64,000 bases of DNA from Metabacillus litoralis (GCF_003667825.1 NZ_CP033043.1:3970001-4034000), one strand, 5' to 3'. Numbered from the stretch's first letter, positions 1 through 8,141 are shown. Notes: generated by a model from the letters alone, not told the origin. Numbers and translations are program-made.

Positions 1-583
1 CCCCTTTAGGAATGTCTGTCTCAGCAATTAATTGTGTAAACTTCAGAAAAGATAATGGAGTTACTTCAGAAGGTTTAAACACAACCGTGTTTCCTGCTGC
101 CAATGCTGGTGCCAGCTTCCACAATCCTAGCAGAAGCGGAAAATTCCAAGGCACAATTAATCCACAAACACCAATTGGCTCTTGAATAACCTCACTTACC
201 GTTCCATCGCTCATTTCTATTTTTTTAGGCTTCGTTTCACGAATTAAATTGGCGTAATAACGAATACAGTTAACACCATCTTCCACATCGATCTCTGCTT
301 CTCGGAGGGGTTTCCCTGTATTTTCCGATTCAATTTTAGCAAGCTCATTCTTTGACTCTTCTAATAGTTGGGCTAAATGAGTTAATGCTCCTGCACGCTT
401 TTCTAAATTTGTCGCCCAATCAGATTGATCAAAAGCCTTTCTAGCTGCTGAAATGGCATGAATGGTTTGGTCTCTACTAGCTTCTTTTACTGTAGTGATG
501 ACCTCTCCCTTTGCTGGATTTATAACCTGTCGCTGAGTTCCCTCTCCTGCCAACCACTGATCATTTATAAATAAGTCCTTAAT
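1..583 (-). CDS. Aldehyde dehydrogenase family protein, N-terminal part (C-terminus outside window)
   Basis: NAD(P)-dependent aldehyde dehydrogenase, oxidising an aldehyde to its carboxylic acid. About 194 residues are visible. They include the family Rossmann-domain stretch VPWNFPLLLGLWKLAPALAA near residue 150, followed by GNTVVFKPSEVTPLS. The catalytic Cys and Glu lie beyond the window edge. The N-terminal pattern (KDLFINDQWLAGEG) resembles betaine-aldehyde/GbsA-like enzymes, but the substrate cannot be assigned. No ATG, GTG or TTG lies at a workable distance from the ribosome site. AAGGAG at 592-597 overlaps the only GTG (590-592) and is followed after 8 nt by ATT at 581-583, which I take as the start with reservation. 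A tandem repeat array lies upstream. Confidence 0.85.
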   Translation of the reverse strand, partial: MKDLFINDQWLAGEGTQRQVINPAKGEVITTVKEASRDQTIHAISAARKAFDQSDWATNLEKRAGALTHLAQLLEESKNELAKIESENTGKPLREAEIDVEDGVNCIRYYANLIRETKPKKIEMSDGTVSEVIQEPIGVCGLIVPWNFPLLLGLWKLAPALAAGNTVVFKPSEVTPLSFLKFTQLIAETDIPKG

Positions 584-592
584 GATAATCAC

Positions 593-865
593 TCCTTGCT
601 TTTTTGATAGCTTACTAGTTTTAATGCAAATACCATGCCAAGTTGAGGGTAGAGTTTATGAAAATTCTAATTTGTCTCTTGTATCATCTTGCAATAAAGG
701 ATTTTTGGGTGCATGTTTGATGTTACATTTTCTGACACGGGAGTTTTTGGTGTATGCGGTTGCAATTTGAGAAGTCTTGGTTGTTATTCAAAATTGAATA
801 GGTTGGGGATGGTGATGGGGCGTGGCGGTGAATACGAATGGGGGTGGATGGAGTTTTGAAGATTT
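593..865. other. Gene-free stretch between aldehyde dehydrogenase and the repeat array
   Basis: This is presumably the promoter side of the leftward aldehyde dehydrogenase gene. I see G+T-rich sequence and no convincing ORF, terminator or recognised operator. Confidence 0.5.
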
Positions 866-1457
866 GGTTGTGGTTTTATGGGTATGAAGTACGTTTTCTC
901 GCTTTTTCCTTGTGAAATTGGTCTTCATCATGGGTATGATGACTGTTTGAGCGGCTTTTCCTTGCGGTTTTGGTCTTCATCATGGGTATGATGACTGTTT
1001 GAGCGACTTTTCCTTGTGGTTTTGGTCTTCATCATGGGTATGATGACTGTTTGAGTGGCTTTTCCTTGTGGTTTTGGTCTTCATCATAGGTATGATGACC
1101 GTTTTCTATTTAATCACCTGCTATTTCGGTCTTCATTACAAATATGAACGACATTTCCTAGCTGTTCTCGATCGGTTTTGTCGTTCATCACCCCTATGTA
1201 CGACACTCTATCTCTAATCCGCTCCCTTTTTGTCGTTCATCACCCCTATGTACGACACTCCCTCTCTGATCCGCTCCCTTTTTGTCGTTCATCACCCCTA
1301 TGTACGACACTCCATCTCTAATCCGCTCCCATTTTGTCGTTCATCACACCTATGAACGACACTCCGCCTCTGATCCGCTCCCATTTTGTCGTTCATCACC
1401 CACATGAACGACATTCCATCTCTGATCCGCTCCGGTTCTGTCGTTCATCACCCTATC
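866..1457. repeat. Tandem array of 52-bp palindromic-core units, two sequence types plus a hybrid
   Basis: Direct reading gives repeat starts near 868, 920, 972, 1024, 1076, 1128, 1179, 1231, 1283, 1335, 1387 and 1439, so the step is 52 bp throughout. Units 1-5 (type A; the first is decayed) carry GGTCTTCATCAT-GGG-TATGATGAC. Units 7-12 (type B; the last is cut) carry TGTCGTTCATCA-CCCC-TATGTACGACA or the -ATGAACGACA variant. Unit 6 at 1128-1153 has a type A left arm and a type B right arm. The 25-nt stretches between cores are conserved within each type (CTCYATCTCTRATCCGCTCC in B). No ORF with coding features covers the array. A type B relative lies at 42.2 kb. Confidence 0.9.
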
Positions 1458-1498
1458 AAAAATAAAAAGACGCAAATTCTTTAATAGAATTCACGTCT
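1457..1498 (-). terminator. Rho-independent terminator of pta
   Basis: On the minus strand an imperfect stem, AGACGTGAATTCT pairing with AGAATTTGCGTCT, is followed by TTTTTATTTTT. It lies 14 nt past the pta stop. Confidence 0.85.
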
Positions 1499-1511
1499 CA
1501 TCATTCATATT

Positions 1512-2480
1512 TTAAGCTTGTGCTGCTGTGATTAATGCTAATTTGTAAACATCTTCTGCGTTACAGCCGCGTGATAGGTCGTTTACTGGTTTGTTTAATC
1601 CTTGTAGGATTGGGCCGACTGCTTCGAAGTTTCCTAAGCGTTGAGCGATTTTGTAGCCAATGTTTCCAGCTTCAAGGCTTGGGAAGACGAATACATTTGC
1701 ATCACCTTTGATCACTGAGTCTGGTGCTTTCTTTTCAGCTACTGAAGGTACAAATGCTGCGTCGAATTGGAATTCTCCGTCTAGTACGATGCTAGAGTCA
1801 AGACCTTTTGCGATTTCAACAGCTTGTGACACTTTTTCTGTTTCAGGTGATTTTGCTGATCCTTTTGTTGAGAAGCTTAGCATGGCTACACGTGGATCAA
1901 TGTTAAACATTTTAGCTGTTTCTGCACTTGCGATCGCGATTTCTGCAAGATCCTGACTGTCTGGAGCAATATTGATTGCACAATCTGCAAAAACGTACTT
2001 TTCATCTTCACGTACCATGATGAATACACCAGATGTTTTTTTGATGCCTTCTTTAGTTTTGATGATTTGAAGAGCTGGACGGACAGTGTCAGCTGTTGAG
2101 TGTGCTGCACCACTTACAAGTCCGTGCGCTTTTCCAAGGTGAACAAGCATTGTTCCGAAGTAGTTTTCATCTAATAGGATTTTGCGCGCATCCTCTTCCG
2201 TTGCTTTTCCTTTTCTTCTTTCAACAAACGCAGCAACAAGCTCGTCCATTTCTGCATAGTTATGTGGATCATGAATTTCTACACCATCTAAAGTTAAGTT
2301 TAATTCTTTTGCTTTGTTTGTTACTTCTTGCTCGTTACCAACTAAGATTGGCTGTAGAATTCCTTCACCAGCTAAGCGATTTACAGCTGTTAAAATTCTT
2401 TCATCTAAACCTTCCGGAAAAACAATTTTCATTCCTTGTCCTTTAACTTTTTCTTTTAATGTCGCAAATAAATCTGACAC
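1512..2480 (-). CDS. pta: Phosphate acetyltransferase
   Basis: Converts acetyl-CoA and phosphate to acetyl phosphate and CoA in acetate overflow metabolism, in the cytoplasm. The 322-residue product closely follows B. subtilis Pta: FPEGLDERIL near residue 21, SGAAHSTADTVRPALQII at 123-140, and a C-terminal LEAGNIGYKIAQRLGNFEAVGPILQG block. The start is GTG at 2478-2480 because AGGAGG sits seven bases upstream. The longer reading frame upstream lacks family similarity. It is divergent from hemQ, the same arrangement as in B. subtilis. A cre-like half site about 90 bp upstream suggests CcpA control. Confidence 0.97.
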   Translation of the reverse strand: MSDLFATLKEKVKGQGMKIVFPEGLDERILTAVNRLAGEGILQPILVGNEQEVTNKAKELNLTLDGVEIHDPHNYAEMDELVAAFVERRKGKATEEDARKILLDENYFGTMLVHLGKAHGLVSGAAHSTADTVRPALQIIKTKEGIKKTSGVFIMVREDEKYVFADCAINIAPDSQDLAEIAIASAETAKMFNIDPRVAMLSFSTKGSAKSPETEKVSQAVEIAKGLDSSIVLDGEFQFDAAFVPSVAEKKAPDSVIKGDANVFVFPSLEAGNIGYKIAQRLGNFEAVGPILQGLNKPVNDLSRGCNAEDVYKLALITAAQA

Positions 2481-2565
2481 AAAAAAACCTCCTTGAGTAT
2501 GTAAGAGAAATGCTTCCTTAACTAGGATACTCCACTTATTCTTAATTTCAAACCGTTCTGTCACA

Positions 2566-2579
2566 CTGTAACGCTTACA
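2566..2579 (-). promoter_or_regulatory. Possible CcpA cre-like site upstream of pta
   Basis: The minus strand reads TGTAAGCGTTACAG. The left part equals a good cre (TGNAANCG), while the right end departs from the WTGNAANCGNWNNCW consensus at two positions. CcpA activates pta in B. subtilis, so the location makes sense. The imperfect match keeps confidence low. Confidence 0.4.
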
Positions 2580-2681
2580 TCAAAATTTTTTTAATTTCAA
2601 AAAAATCTGTTAAATTTACCTCTTCTACTTTTGGAGTTTTCCACTAATCCTAAGAATTTACTCTTTGTTGTTCAAGTTTTA

Positions 2682-2710
2682 TTCACATGGTGAAATGGAC
2701 AAGATATGAT
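2682..2710 (+). promoter_or_regulatory. Sigma-A type promoter for hemQ
   Basis: TTCACA (2682-2687), a 17-bp spacer and TATGAT (2705-2710), 46 bp before the hemQ start codon. Confidence 0.65.
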
Positions 2711-2756
2711 ATAGTAAATGTGTACATAACGAATTCATAAATAGGAGTGAATATAT

Positions 2757-3506
2757 ATGAGTGAAGCAGCACAAACCTTGGATGGCTGGTATTGTTTACA
2801 TGATTTCCGCACTGTTGATTGGTCTGCATGGAAGCTGTTATCTAGCGATGAGCGCGAGGCTGCCATTAATGAGTTTTTAGGTTTACTAGAAAAATGGGGC
2901 GTTGCGCAAGATGCGGAGCAAGGAAGTCATGCTCTTTATTCCATTACTGGTCAAAAAGCAGATTTCATGATGATGATTTTGCGCCCAACAATGGAAGAGC
3001 TAACTGAAATTGAGCTTGAGTTTAATAAAACGACGCTTGCTGAATTTACGATTCCTGCTTATTCTTATGTTTCAGTTGTTGAGCTAAGTAATTACTTAGC
3101 TGGTGAAAGCAACGAAGATCCTTATCAAAATCCACATGTTCGTGCACGTCTTTATCCAAAACTACCAGAAGCAAAATACGCTTGTTTCTATCCTATGGAT
3201 AAACGCCGTCAAGGCAATGACAACTGGTATATGCTTTCCATGGAAGAGCGCCGCGATATGATGAAAAGCCACGGTTTAATTGGTCGTTCTTACGCTGGTA
3301 AAGTCAAGCAAATCATTACAGGCTCTGTTGGCTTTGATGATTATGAGTGGGGAGTTACGCTTTTCGCTGAAGATGTACTTCAATTCAAAAAGCTTGTTTA
3401 TGAAATGAGATTTGATGAAGTTAGTGCTCGCTACGGAGAGTTTGGTTCTTTCTTCGTTGGAAACATCTTAAGTACTTCTAAATTGAATGACTATTTTCAG
3501 GTTTAA
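2757..3506 (+). CDS. hemQ: Coproheme decarboxylase HemQ (chlorite dismutase fold)
   Basis: Catalyses the last step of the coproporphyrin-dependent heme pathway of Gram-positive bacteria: peroxide-driven decarboxylation of coproheme III to heme b. The 249 residues match B. subtilis YwfI/HemQ along the whole length. Visible functional residues are Tyr145 and Lys149 in FYPMDKRR, the tyrosyl-radical and propionate-binding motif, and His172 in [10 protein letters not shown], the proximal heme ligand. AGGAG lies 8 bases before the ATG. It is divergent from pta. Its product would feed the heme needed by QoxB at 26 kb and NERD-adjacent respiratory genes. Confidence 0.97.
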   Translation: MSEAAQTLDGWYCLHDFRTVDWSAWKLLSSDEREAAINEFLGLLEKWGVAQDAEQGSHALYSITGQKADFMMMILRPTMEELTEIELEFNKTTLAEFTIPAYSYVSVVELSNYLAGESNEDPYQNPHVRARLYPKLPEAKYACFYPMDKRRQGNDNWYMLSMEERRDMMKSHGLIGRSYAGKVKQIITGSVGFDDYEWGVTLFAEDVLQFKKLVYEMRFDEVSARYGEFGSFFVGNILSTSKLNDYFQV

Positions 3507-3542
3507 TAAGTGATACAAAATCTGACTCTGTGATTGTAAAAG

Positions 3543-3920
3543 GTTCGGTTTTTTAAGTACAAAATTCGAATCAACATTGCTTTTCGTATCATAATTGCAC
3601 TAGGATTAAAAAGCATTTTGGCAAGTTTATCAGAAAATAAAAATGCTTGGAGACATATACGCTCCAAGCATTTTTATACCACCAAGATAAGCACCCATAA
3701 AAATGATTTTCAAATCTTAAAGAATCTCCAGAAATTAAGCGGAGAAAGTCCTCTTAATGAGGAAATAGAACGAAAAATAGATTAAATAGACGGAAAGATT
3801 CCTCCTATCTTATCCAAAAAGACGAAAATAGGCCATTTTACTTTGCTTAACCGGAAAAATTCCGCTTATATCCGCCAACCTTGTTCCATTCTTCAGTTTA
3901 AACGGAAAAACTCCGCTTAT
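3543..3920. repeat. Composite intergenic repeat, copy 1 (leader, hairpin, four spaced palindromic cores)
   Basis: This occupies the convergent gap between hemQ and the acetyltransferase. Part 1 at 3543 is GTTCGGTTTT-x-AAGTACAAAATT. Part 2 is a hairpin, AATGCTTGGAG (3642-3652) with CTCCAAGCATT (3662-3672), flanked by A and T runs, which could serve as a bidirectional terminator. Part 3 has cores of the form CGGAnAAANTCCgCTTA at 3740, 3791, 3852 and 3903 (steps 51, 61, 51). The same three parts in the same order, with core steps 51, 61 and 52, recur at 34.9-35.2 kb. I see no ORF. Confidence 0.8.
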
Positions 3921-3943
3921 TTAACTACGTTACTATCCTCGAG

Positions 3944-4414
3944 TCAGTTTTTTAGCTTTTTCTCATAGCAATCTATTTCTCTTCCTGCTTTAAACGGCTT
4001 CGTATCGTAATAGCTAAATCCTAGTGATTCCCAGAAAGCTTTTGCATCCCTATTGTTTTTTAAAACCCCAAGTCTAATTGCGTGCTTTCCTGAGTTCTTA
4101 ATACCTTTCTCAAAAAGGTGATAAGCCCTTTTTCCAAATCCCTTTCCTTTCCATTGTTCATGAATCATAAGCAATCCTAGCCACGGATACTGATCCTTCG
4201 GGTTTTCTGGTAAATAATCGATTAAGCCAATGTAATCTTGATCAGCTTTTATAAAATAGCTATATGTAGCTGGGTTCAGAAACTCTTTTTTTATTTCCTT
4301 CATTGATCGAGTTTCCCTCCCATTTTCTAACACATTGTAGGCTTTATTTGAGAGGACAATTTCTTGCACCTTTTTCATTTTATCCTTTGTTATTTCTTCT
4401 AATGTCATTGTCAT
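3944..4414 (-). CDS. GNAT family N-acetyltransferase
   Basis: Acetyl-CoA-dependent acetyltransferase; substrate unknown. The 156-residue product shows the GNAT acetyl-CoA loop as EQWKGKGFGKRAYHLFEKGI (Q/R-x-x-G-x-G/A pattern) in its second half. It ends with LGVLKNNRDAKAFWESLGFSYYDTKPF, typical of the beta5-alpha4 segment. The ATG at 4412-4414 is chosen because AAGGAG lies 9 bases upstream. The ATG six codons earlier overlaps the ribosome site. It stands alone, with gerQ divergent. Confidence 0.85.
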   Translation of the reverse strand: MTMTLEEITKDKMKKVQEIVLSNKAYNVLENGRETRSMKEIKKEFLNPATYSYFIKADQDYIGLIDYLPENPKDQYPWLGLLMIHEQWKGKGFGKRAYHLFEKGIKNSGKHAIRLGVLKNNRDAKAFWESLGFSYYDTKPFKAGREIDCYEKKLKN

Positions 4415-4547
4415 CAATAGCTTCTCCTTCATTATTTTTGTTAGAAAGGCATAAGTTGCTTGTTCGCAACATACGTATGAATGAGCAAAGATTGAGAAAA
4501 GATCCCTTTGGTTTTATCACTTATTAAATTTTTAGGAGGGTTATTAT

Positions 4548-5024
4548 ATGACTAAAAGATTTCAACAACCTCAACAACCTTACGGATATGACACAACTGG
4601 TGTTCAACCAGCACAACAAATGCCGATGCAAATGCAAATGCAGCAAGCAGGTTATCCACCTTCTGCTACATACTATCCTGGTCAATTTGGGCAAGTACCA
4701 CAGTTTCCACAGCAGCAGCAACCGGGTGTAGCACAATATATCCCTGGCATGCTTCCTTTGGAGGAATCTTATGTTGAAAATATTTTACGTTTAAATCGTG
4801 GAAAAATCGCAACTGTTTATATGACATTTGAAAATAACCGTGAGTGGAATGCGAAAATTTTCAAAGGTGTTATTGAAGCAGCAGGGCGTGATCACCTTAT
4901 TTTAAGTGATCCTCAGACAGGTATGCGTTATTTACTTCTAATGGTTTACTTAGATTATGTAACATTTGATGAAGAGCTTCAATATGATCCACAATACGCA
5001 TTAGCATCATATCAACCAAGATAA
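4548..5024 (+). CDS. gerQ: Spore coat protein GerQ
   Basis: Inner spore-coat protein needed for localisation of the cortex-lytic enzyme CwlJ and cross-linked by transglutaminase Tgl in B. subtilis. The 158 residues split into a Gln/Pro/Met-rich low-complexity N-terminus (about 1-65), which would be the cross-linking region, and a conserved C-terminal domain starting PGMLPLEESYVENILRLNRG and ending in DYVTFDEE. AGGAGG precedes the ATG. It would be expressed in the mother cell; I did not identify a sigma-E/K promoter with confidence. Confidence 0.95.
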   Translation: MTKRFQQPQQPYGYDTTGVQPAQQMPMQMQMQQAGYPPSATYYPGQFGQVPQFPQQQQPGVAQYIPGMLPLEESYVENILRLNRGKIATVYMTFENNREWNAKIFKGVIEAAGRDHLILSDPQTGMRYLLLMVYLDYVTFDEELQYDPQYALASYQPR

Positions 5025-5036
5025 TAATACAAAAAG

Positions 5037-5060
5037 AAGGCTGACATGTTTGTCAGCCTT
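5037..5060. terminator. Bidirectional terminator between gerQ and the DUF423 gene
   Basis: A perfect 10-bp stem, AAGGCTGACA with TGTCAGCCTT and a four-base loop, is flanked by A-rich and T-rich sequence between convergent genes. Confidence 0.85.
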
Positions 5061-5066
5061 CATCTT

Positions 5067-5438
5067 TTATAAATACCTGATTGCCGCATATCCTAAAAGC
5101 AGCCAGCCTGCTAAGAAAGCTAAGCCTCCTAATGGAGTGATTGCTCCTAAGATACTAATTTGTGTCACACTTAATACATACAAGCTTCCAGAGAAAAGGA
5201 TAATCCCAATTAAAAATAACCATCCTGCTGTTGTGAATACACCAATATTGGCGAACTTATCCACTAGAAAAGCAATGACAAACAATCCTCCGGCATGGAA
5301 CATTTGATAAGTCACACCAGTTTGCCATGTTTTTATGTATTTCTCCGGAATTTTTCCTTCTAGACCATGTGCACCAAAGGCACCTAATGCTACCGCTAAA
5401 AATCCGTTAATTGCTCCTAAAAGAAGAAAAAGCTTCAT
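5067..5438 (-). CDS. DUF423 family membrane protein (YwdK-like)
   Basis: Small integral membrane protein of unknown function. The 123 residues form four hydrophobic segments (about 2-20, 40-60, 67-87 and 95-117). The family signature AINGFLAVALGAFGAHGLE lies near the N-terminus, and GAITPLGGLAFLAGW lies near the end. The ATG at 5436-5438 follows GGTGGAG by six bases; a TTG six codons upstream overlaps the GGAGG. In B. subtilis ywdK is also next to gerQ (ywdL). Confidence 0.9.
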   Translation of the reverse strand: MKLFLLLGAINGFLAVALGAFGAHGLEGKIPEKYIKTWQTGVTYQMFHAGGLFVIAFLVDKFANIGVFTTAGWLFLIGIILFSGSLYVLSVTQISILGAITPLGGLAFLAGWLLLGYAAIRYL

Positions 5439-5607
5439 ATCAGGCTCCACCTCCAATTGATTACTCTTTCATCTTACCGTAGAATGGTTTAAATTCAATG
5501 GGGAAATACAGAGATTGTATGACAATCTTATGTAAGGTTAAAAAAATCGGGATTATCGCCATATTAAATGTGAACGCCTTAGTTTTTCTTATATACTTTC
5601 TAAATCG

Positions 5608-5632
5608 TAAAAAAGAGCCACATAATGGGCTC
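5608..5632 (-). terminator. Terminator of the 99-residue hypothetical gene
   Basis: The minus strand has a stem GAGCC/GGCTC followed by a run of T residues, directly after the stop at 5635. Confidence 0.75.
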
Positions 5633-5634
5633 CC

Positions 5635-5934
5635 TTAACGATTTTGCAAATAGACTTTTAACACATCAGATACTCGCTGTTCGTTTTCGACAGCTTTAAT
5701 ATAGTAATGGTCACCATCAAGATAGGATTCGAAGTTTTTAACTCCTTCATTTTTTAAAAAATCATCAATATCTTGAACAGACTCCTGTGCTGTTAATAAA
5801 TATTTTTGACCGATATAATCTTGGTTTACATAAACATCATAGCGATCTTGGGCAATCTTTGTTGGAGCTGGGTCATTTAATAGCCCCATATCAAAGCGTC
5901 CTCTTCCCATGTTAAATAAATCATCATATGCCAT
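5635..5934 (-). CDS. Conserved-looking hypothetical protein, 99 aa
   Basis: I do not recognise a family. It is a soluble, acidic small protein without a signal peptide or membrane segment. The N-terminus is Gly/Met/Asp-rich (MGRGRFDMGLLNDP), and the rest alternates as beta-alpha-beta, ending in a VLKVYLQNR strand or helix. AGGAGG sits 7 bases before the ATG, and a dedicated terminator follows, so it is very likely translated. It is flanked by ywd-type genes on the same strand. Confidence 0.75.
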   Translation of the reverse strand: MAYDDLFNMGRGRFDMGLLNDPAPTKIAQDRYDVYVNQDYIGQKYLLTAQESVQDIDDFLKNEGVKNFESYLDGDHYYIKAVENEQRVSDVLKVYLQNR

Positions 5935-6051
5935 GTTTCTAACCTCCTGTACAATGTTACTATCATTGTGTCCTGATTAGATAAGAATATGATGGATTTC
6001 CTTTGAGATATTGCTTCATTTTATGGAAGTTGGGGGAAATTCGCGATCAGC

Positions 6052-6354
6052 TTAAAAGTCGAAAAGCGAATCACCGTTAGCATCTTCTTCTTTAACCGGT
6101 TTTTCACTTGTAGGATTTTTAACAACCGTTGACATATTCCCCATCATTTTTTGAAGCTCTAGGTGGTTGATTTCACTTGATGATGGTGATGATAATGCTT
6201 GAACTTGTACCTCTGACTTTTCATCAAGAATGATTTCACATAGTGATTGAATGACGGCTACTTTTTCACGTACTTCTTTAGAAGATGAGCTGTTTTTTGC
6301 CTTCATTAGCTCAGCTTCCATTTTACTTAATAGTTTTGATACAGGTATGTTCAC
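6052..6354 (-). CDS. DUF5327 family protein (YwdI-like)
   Basis: Short hydrophilic protein of unknown function. Residues 1-55 are a charged helix (MNIPVSKLLSKMEAELMKAK...), followed by a Ser-rich linker (LSSPSSSEIN) and an acidic tail ending DGDSLFDF. It starts at GTG 6352-6354 with GGAGG 9 bases upstream. It lies directly downstream of the small cysteine protein gene and in the same relative place as B. subtilis ywdI, between ywdK and ung. Confidence 0.8.
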   Translation of the reverse strand: MNIPVSKLLSKMEAELMKAKNSSSSKEVREKVAVIQSLCEIILDEKSEVQVQALSSPSSSEINHLELQKMMGNMSTVVKNPTSEKPVKEEDANGDSLFDF

Positions 6355-6369
6355 TTTTTATTCCTCCAA

Positions 6370-6549
6370 CTAAGCCTTAATTGCTTTTTGTTCATATTTT
6401 AAACACGCCATACCAGATGATTTTTTAACCGTGATGGCAGGTCTGGCTGCTGATTTAAATCCGTATGCACGACAGCCGTTCGGAAACCGCGTATCCCAAG
6501 TAACATAAAAATGCTTACACTTTATACAGTTTATTGGTGTTTCCTTCAT
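6370..6549 (-). CDS. Small cysteine-containing protein, 59 aa
   Basis: This short gene begins ATG at 6547-6549 behind an AAGGAG ribosome site and ends at TAG 6370-6372, 15 nt before the next start. The product begins METPINCIKCKHFYV-like (MKETPINC...), with Cys at 8, 11, 26 and 49. The CxxC followed by spaced Cys suggests a small metal-binding knuckle. It has the appearance of the small proteins found beside ung in Bacillaceae and sometimes mislabelled as part of that gene. Function is unknown. Confidence 0.8.
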   Translation of the reverse strand: MKETPINCIKCKHFYVTWDTRFPNGCRAYGFKSAARPAITVKKSSGMACLKYEQKAIKA

Positions 6550-6604
6550 GTTTTAATACTCCTTTTTTATAATGCTGTTTTTAATACAAATTAGCGTAAG
6601 TATA

Positions 6605-6645
6605 GGTTCCGTTCCATTGCGCTCCACTATCTGTTTAAAAATCAT
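6605..6645. repeat. Internally deleted copy of a dispersed palindromic repeat
   Basis: GTTCCATTGCGCT is joined directly to CCACTATCTGTTTAAAAAT. The same two ends, separated by about 120 nt, occur at 13.70-13.86 kb, so this looks like a solo or deletion derivative of that element. Confidence 0.6.
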
Positions 6646-6658
6646 TAAAAACAACATT

Positions 6659-7327
6659 CTATAAAGACCAATCAATTTCTTCTATATTTTGACTACGTAG
6701 ATAGTCATTTGTTTTAGAAAATGGTTTACTTCCAAAAAAGCCTTTTCGGGCAGAAAACGGACTAGGATGTGCGCTTTCGATGACGAAGTGCTTTGATGAG
6801 TTGATGAGCTGCATTTTTTGTTGAGCATGTTTTCCCCACAGAATAAAGACAATGGGTTGATTTCTTTGGTCTAGTTTTTTGATAATTTCATCAGTGAACA
6901 TTTCCCATCCCTTTTTTGCATGTGAAGCTGGTTCTCCTTTTCTTACAGTTAATACTGTGTTTAAAAGGAGTACACCTTCCTTAGCCCATTTTACTAATGA
7001 ACCGTTTTCCGGTAATGAACAATTTATATCATCTTGAAGCTCAATGTAGATATTCCGTAAAGAAGGGGGTAGCTTAACACCCGGCTGAACTGAAAAGCTT
7101 AAGCCTTGTGCCTGTCCTTCCCCATGATATGGGTCTTGTCCGAGAATCACAGCTTTCACCTTATCATAAGGAGTTTCGTTCAACGCACGAAAGATGTTTT
7201 CACGTTCAGGAAAAATGGTTTGTTGTTCATATTCCTCACGTAAGAAGTCTAGCAGCTCCTTAAAATAATCAGACTGAAACTGCTCTCCTAACATGCTGTC
7301 CCAGCTTTTATCCATTTGTAATTTCAT
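6659..7327 (-). CDS. ung: Uracil-DNA glycosylase, family 1
   Basis: Removes uracil from DNA in base excision repair. The 222 residues carry the water-activating motif GQDPYH at 63-68 (Asp65), the LLNTVLTV strand at 121-128 and the minor-groove loop HPSPFSARKGF from 187, as in canonical UDG. Its start overlaps the end of the glycosyltransferase gene by 20 nt, and AGGAGGAG within that gene serves as ribosome site, so the two are translationally linked. B. subtilis has the same pair (ywdG/ung next to ywdF). Confidence 0.97.
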   Translation of the reverse strand: MKLQMDKSWDSMLGEQFQSDYFKELLDFLREEYEQQTIFPERENIFRALNETPYDKVKAVILGQDPYHGEGQAQGLSFSVQPGVKLPPSLRNIYIELQDDINCSLPENGSLVKWAKEGVLLLNTVLTVRKGEPASHAKKGWEMFTDEIIKKLDQRNQPIVFILWGKHAQQKMQLINSSKHFVIESAHPSPFSARKGFFGSKPFSKTNDYLRSQNIEEIDWSL

Positions 7328-8141
7328 TGCTCTCCTCCTGTTGACTATAGCGCGTGAAGACTGGTTTTCCGTCCCATACCCGTTTTGTTTCTGCTTCGCG
7401 GTCTTTCATTTCTGGTTCTTCTAGAAGCACAAAGAAGTTTTTCGTTGGCAAATCTCCTAATTGATGCTTCTCACATAAACGATCTAAATACATTTTGCGT
7501 TTTAAGCCTAAATCTGCGGACTGATTTGTCCCATCTTCAGAAAATGCATAGATAACACTAGCCATTGGTATTCTTTTCACTGAGCAAGCCTCTGCAGCTC
7601 TTAAGAAAAAATCCCAATCCCAGTAATTATGAACATCTGGATCAAATAAGCCAATTTTATCATGAAGCTCTTTTTTATAAACACTTCCTGATGGTACAAA
7701 TGTTGAAAACTTCTTCATTTCTGCTAGATTATATTGATAAGCAAAAAGCTGTCGTTTAAAAGGATAACGGGTGTTTTCTCTTTTTTCGAATTGAACAATC
7801 TCTGCATCAAAATAAACAAAATCAGCATGTTGGAGCCCTATTACCGCCTGCTCCAAATGAGTCTCCGTTATAAAATCATCATCATCACAAAGCATGATCG
7901 CATCACCCGTTACATGTTTAACTCCAATATTTCTTGCACGAACATGCTTAACATTTTCCGTTAATTCGATAGCTTTAATCGGCAATTCACTATACAAAGA
8001 AACTAGTGGTTCTGTGCTTTCACCAGCATCATTTACAATAATAACCTCATGTGGAAGAACGGTTTGTCGAGCTATTGACTCAAGAAGCTCCGCCAATTCT
8101 GCCAAACGATTATATGTCACAATCACAATTGATATTTTCAT
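7308..8141 (-). CDS. Family 2 glycosyltransferase (YwdF-like)
   Basis: Transfers a sugar from a nucleotide-activated donor; acceptor unknown. The 277 residues start with the GT-A Rossmann strand ISIVIVTYNRLAELAELLES. An acidic metal/nucleotide motif DDDDF lies at 86-90 (DXD type), and a WDWDFFLRAAEACS acceptor-side motif lies around 195-208. There are no membrane segments, so it is cytoplasmic or peripheral. AAAGGTG precedes the ATG. It overlaps ung downstream. Confidence 0.9.
   Translation of the reverse strand: MKISIVIVTYNRLAELAELLESIARQTVLPHEVIIVNDAGESTEPLVSLYSELPIKAIELTENVKHVRARNIGVKHVTGDAIMLCDDDDFITETHLEQAVIGLQHADFVYFDAEIVQFEKRENTRYPFKRQLFAYQYNLAEMKKFSTFVPSGSVYKKELHDKIGLFDPDVHNYWDWDFFLRAAEACSVKRIPMASVIYAFSEDGTNQSADLGLKRKMYLDRLCEKHQLGDLPTKNFFVLLEEPEMKDREAETKRVWDGKPVFTRYSQQEESNEITNG

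Noticed and set aside
1179..1457. CRISPR-like array (27-bp palindromic repeats with 25-bp spacers)
   Set aside because: The supposed spacers are nearly identical to each other, and no cas genes are present, so it is a simple tandem repeat.
2566..2579. Fully confident cre box for pta
   Set aside because: The right half departs from the consensus at two positions; kept only as a low-confidence site.
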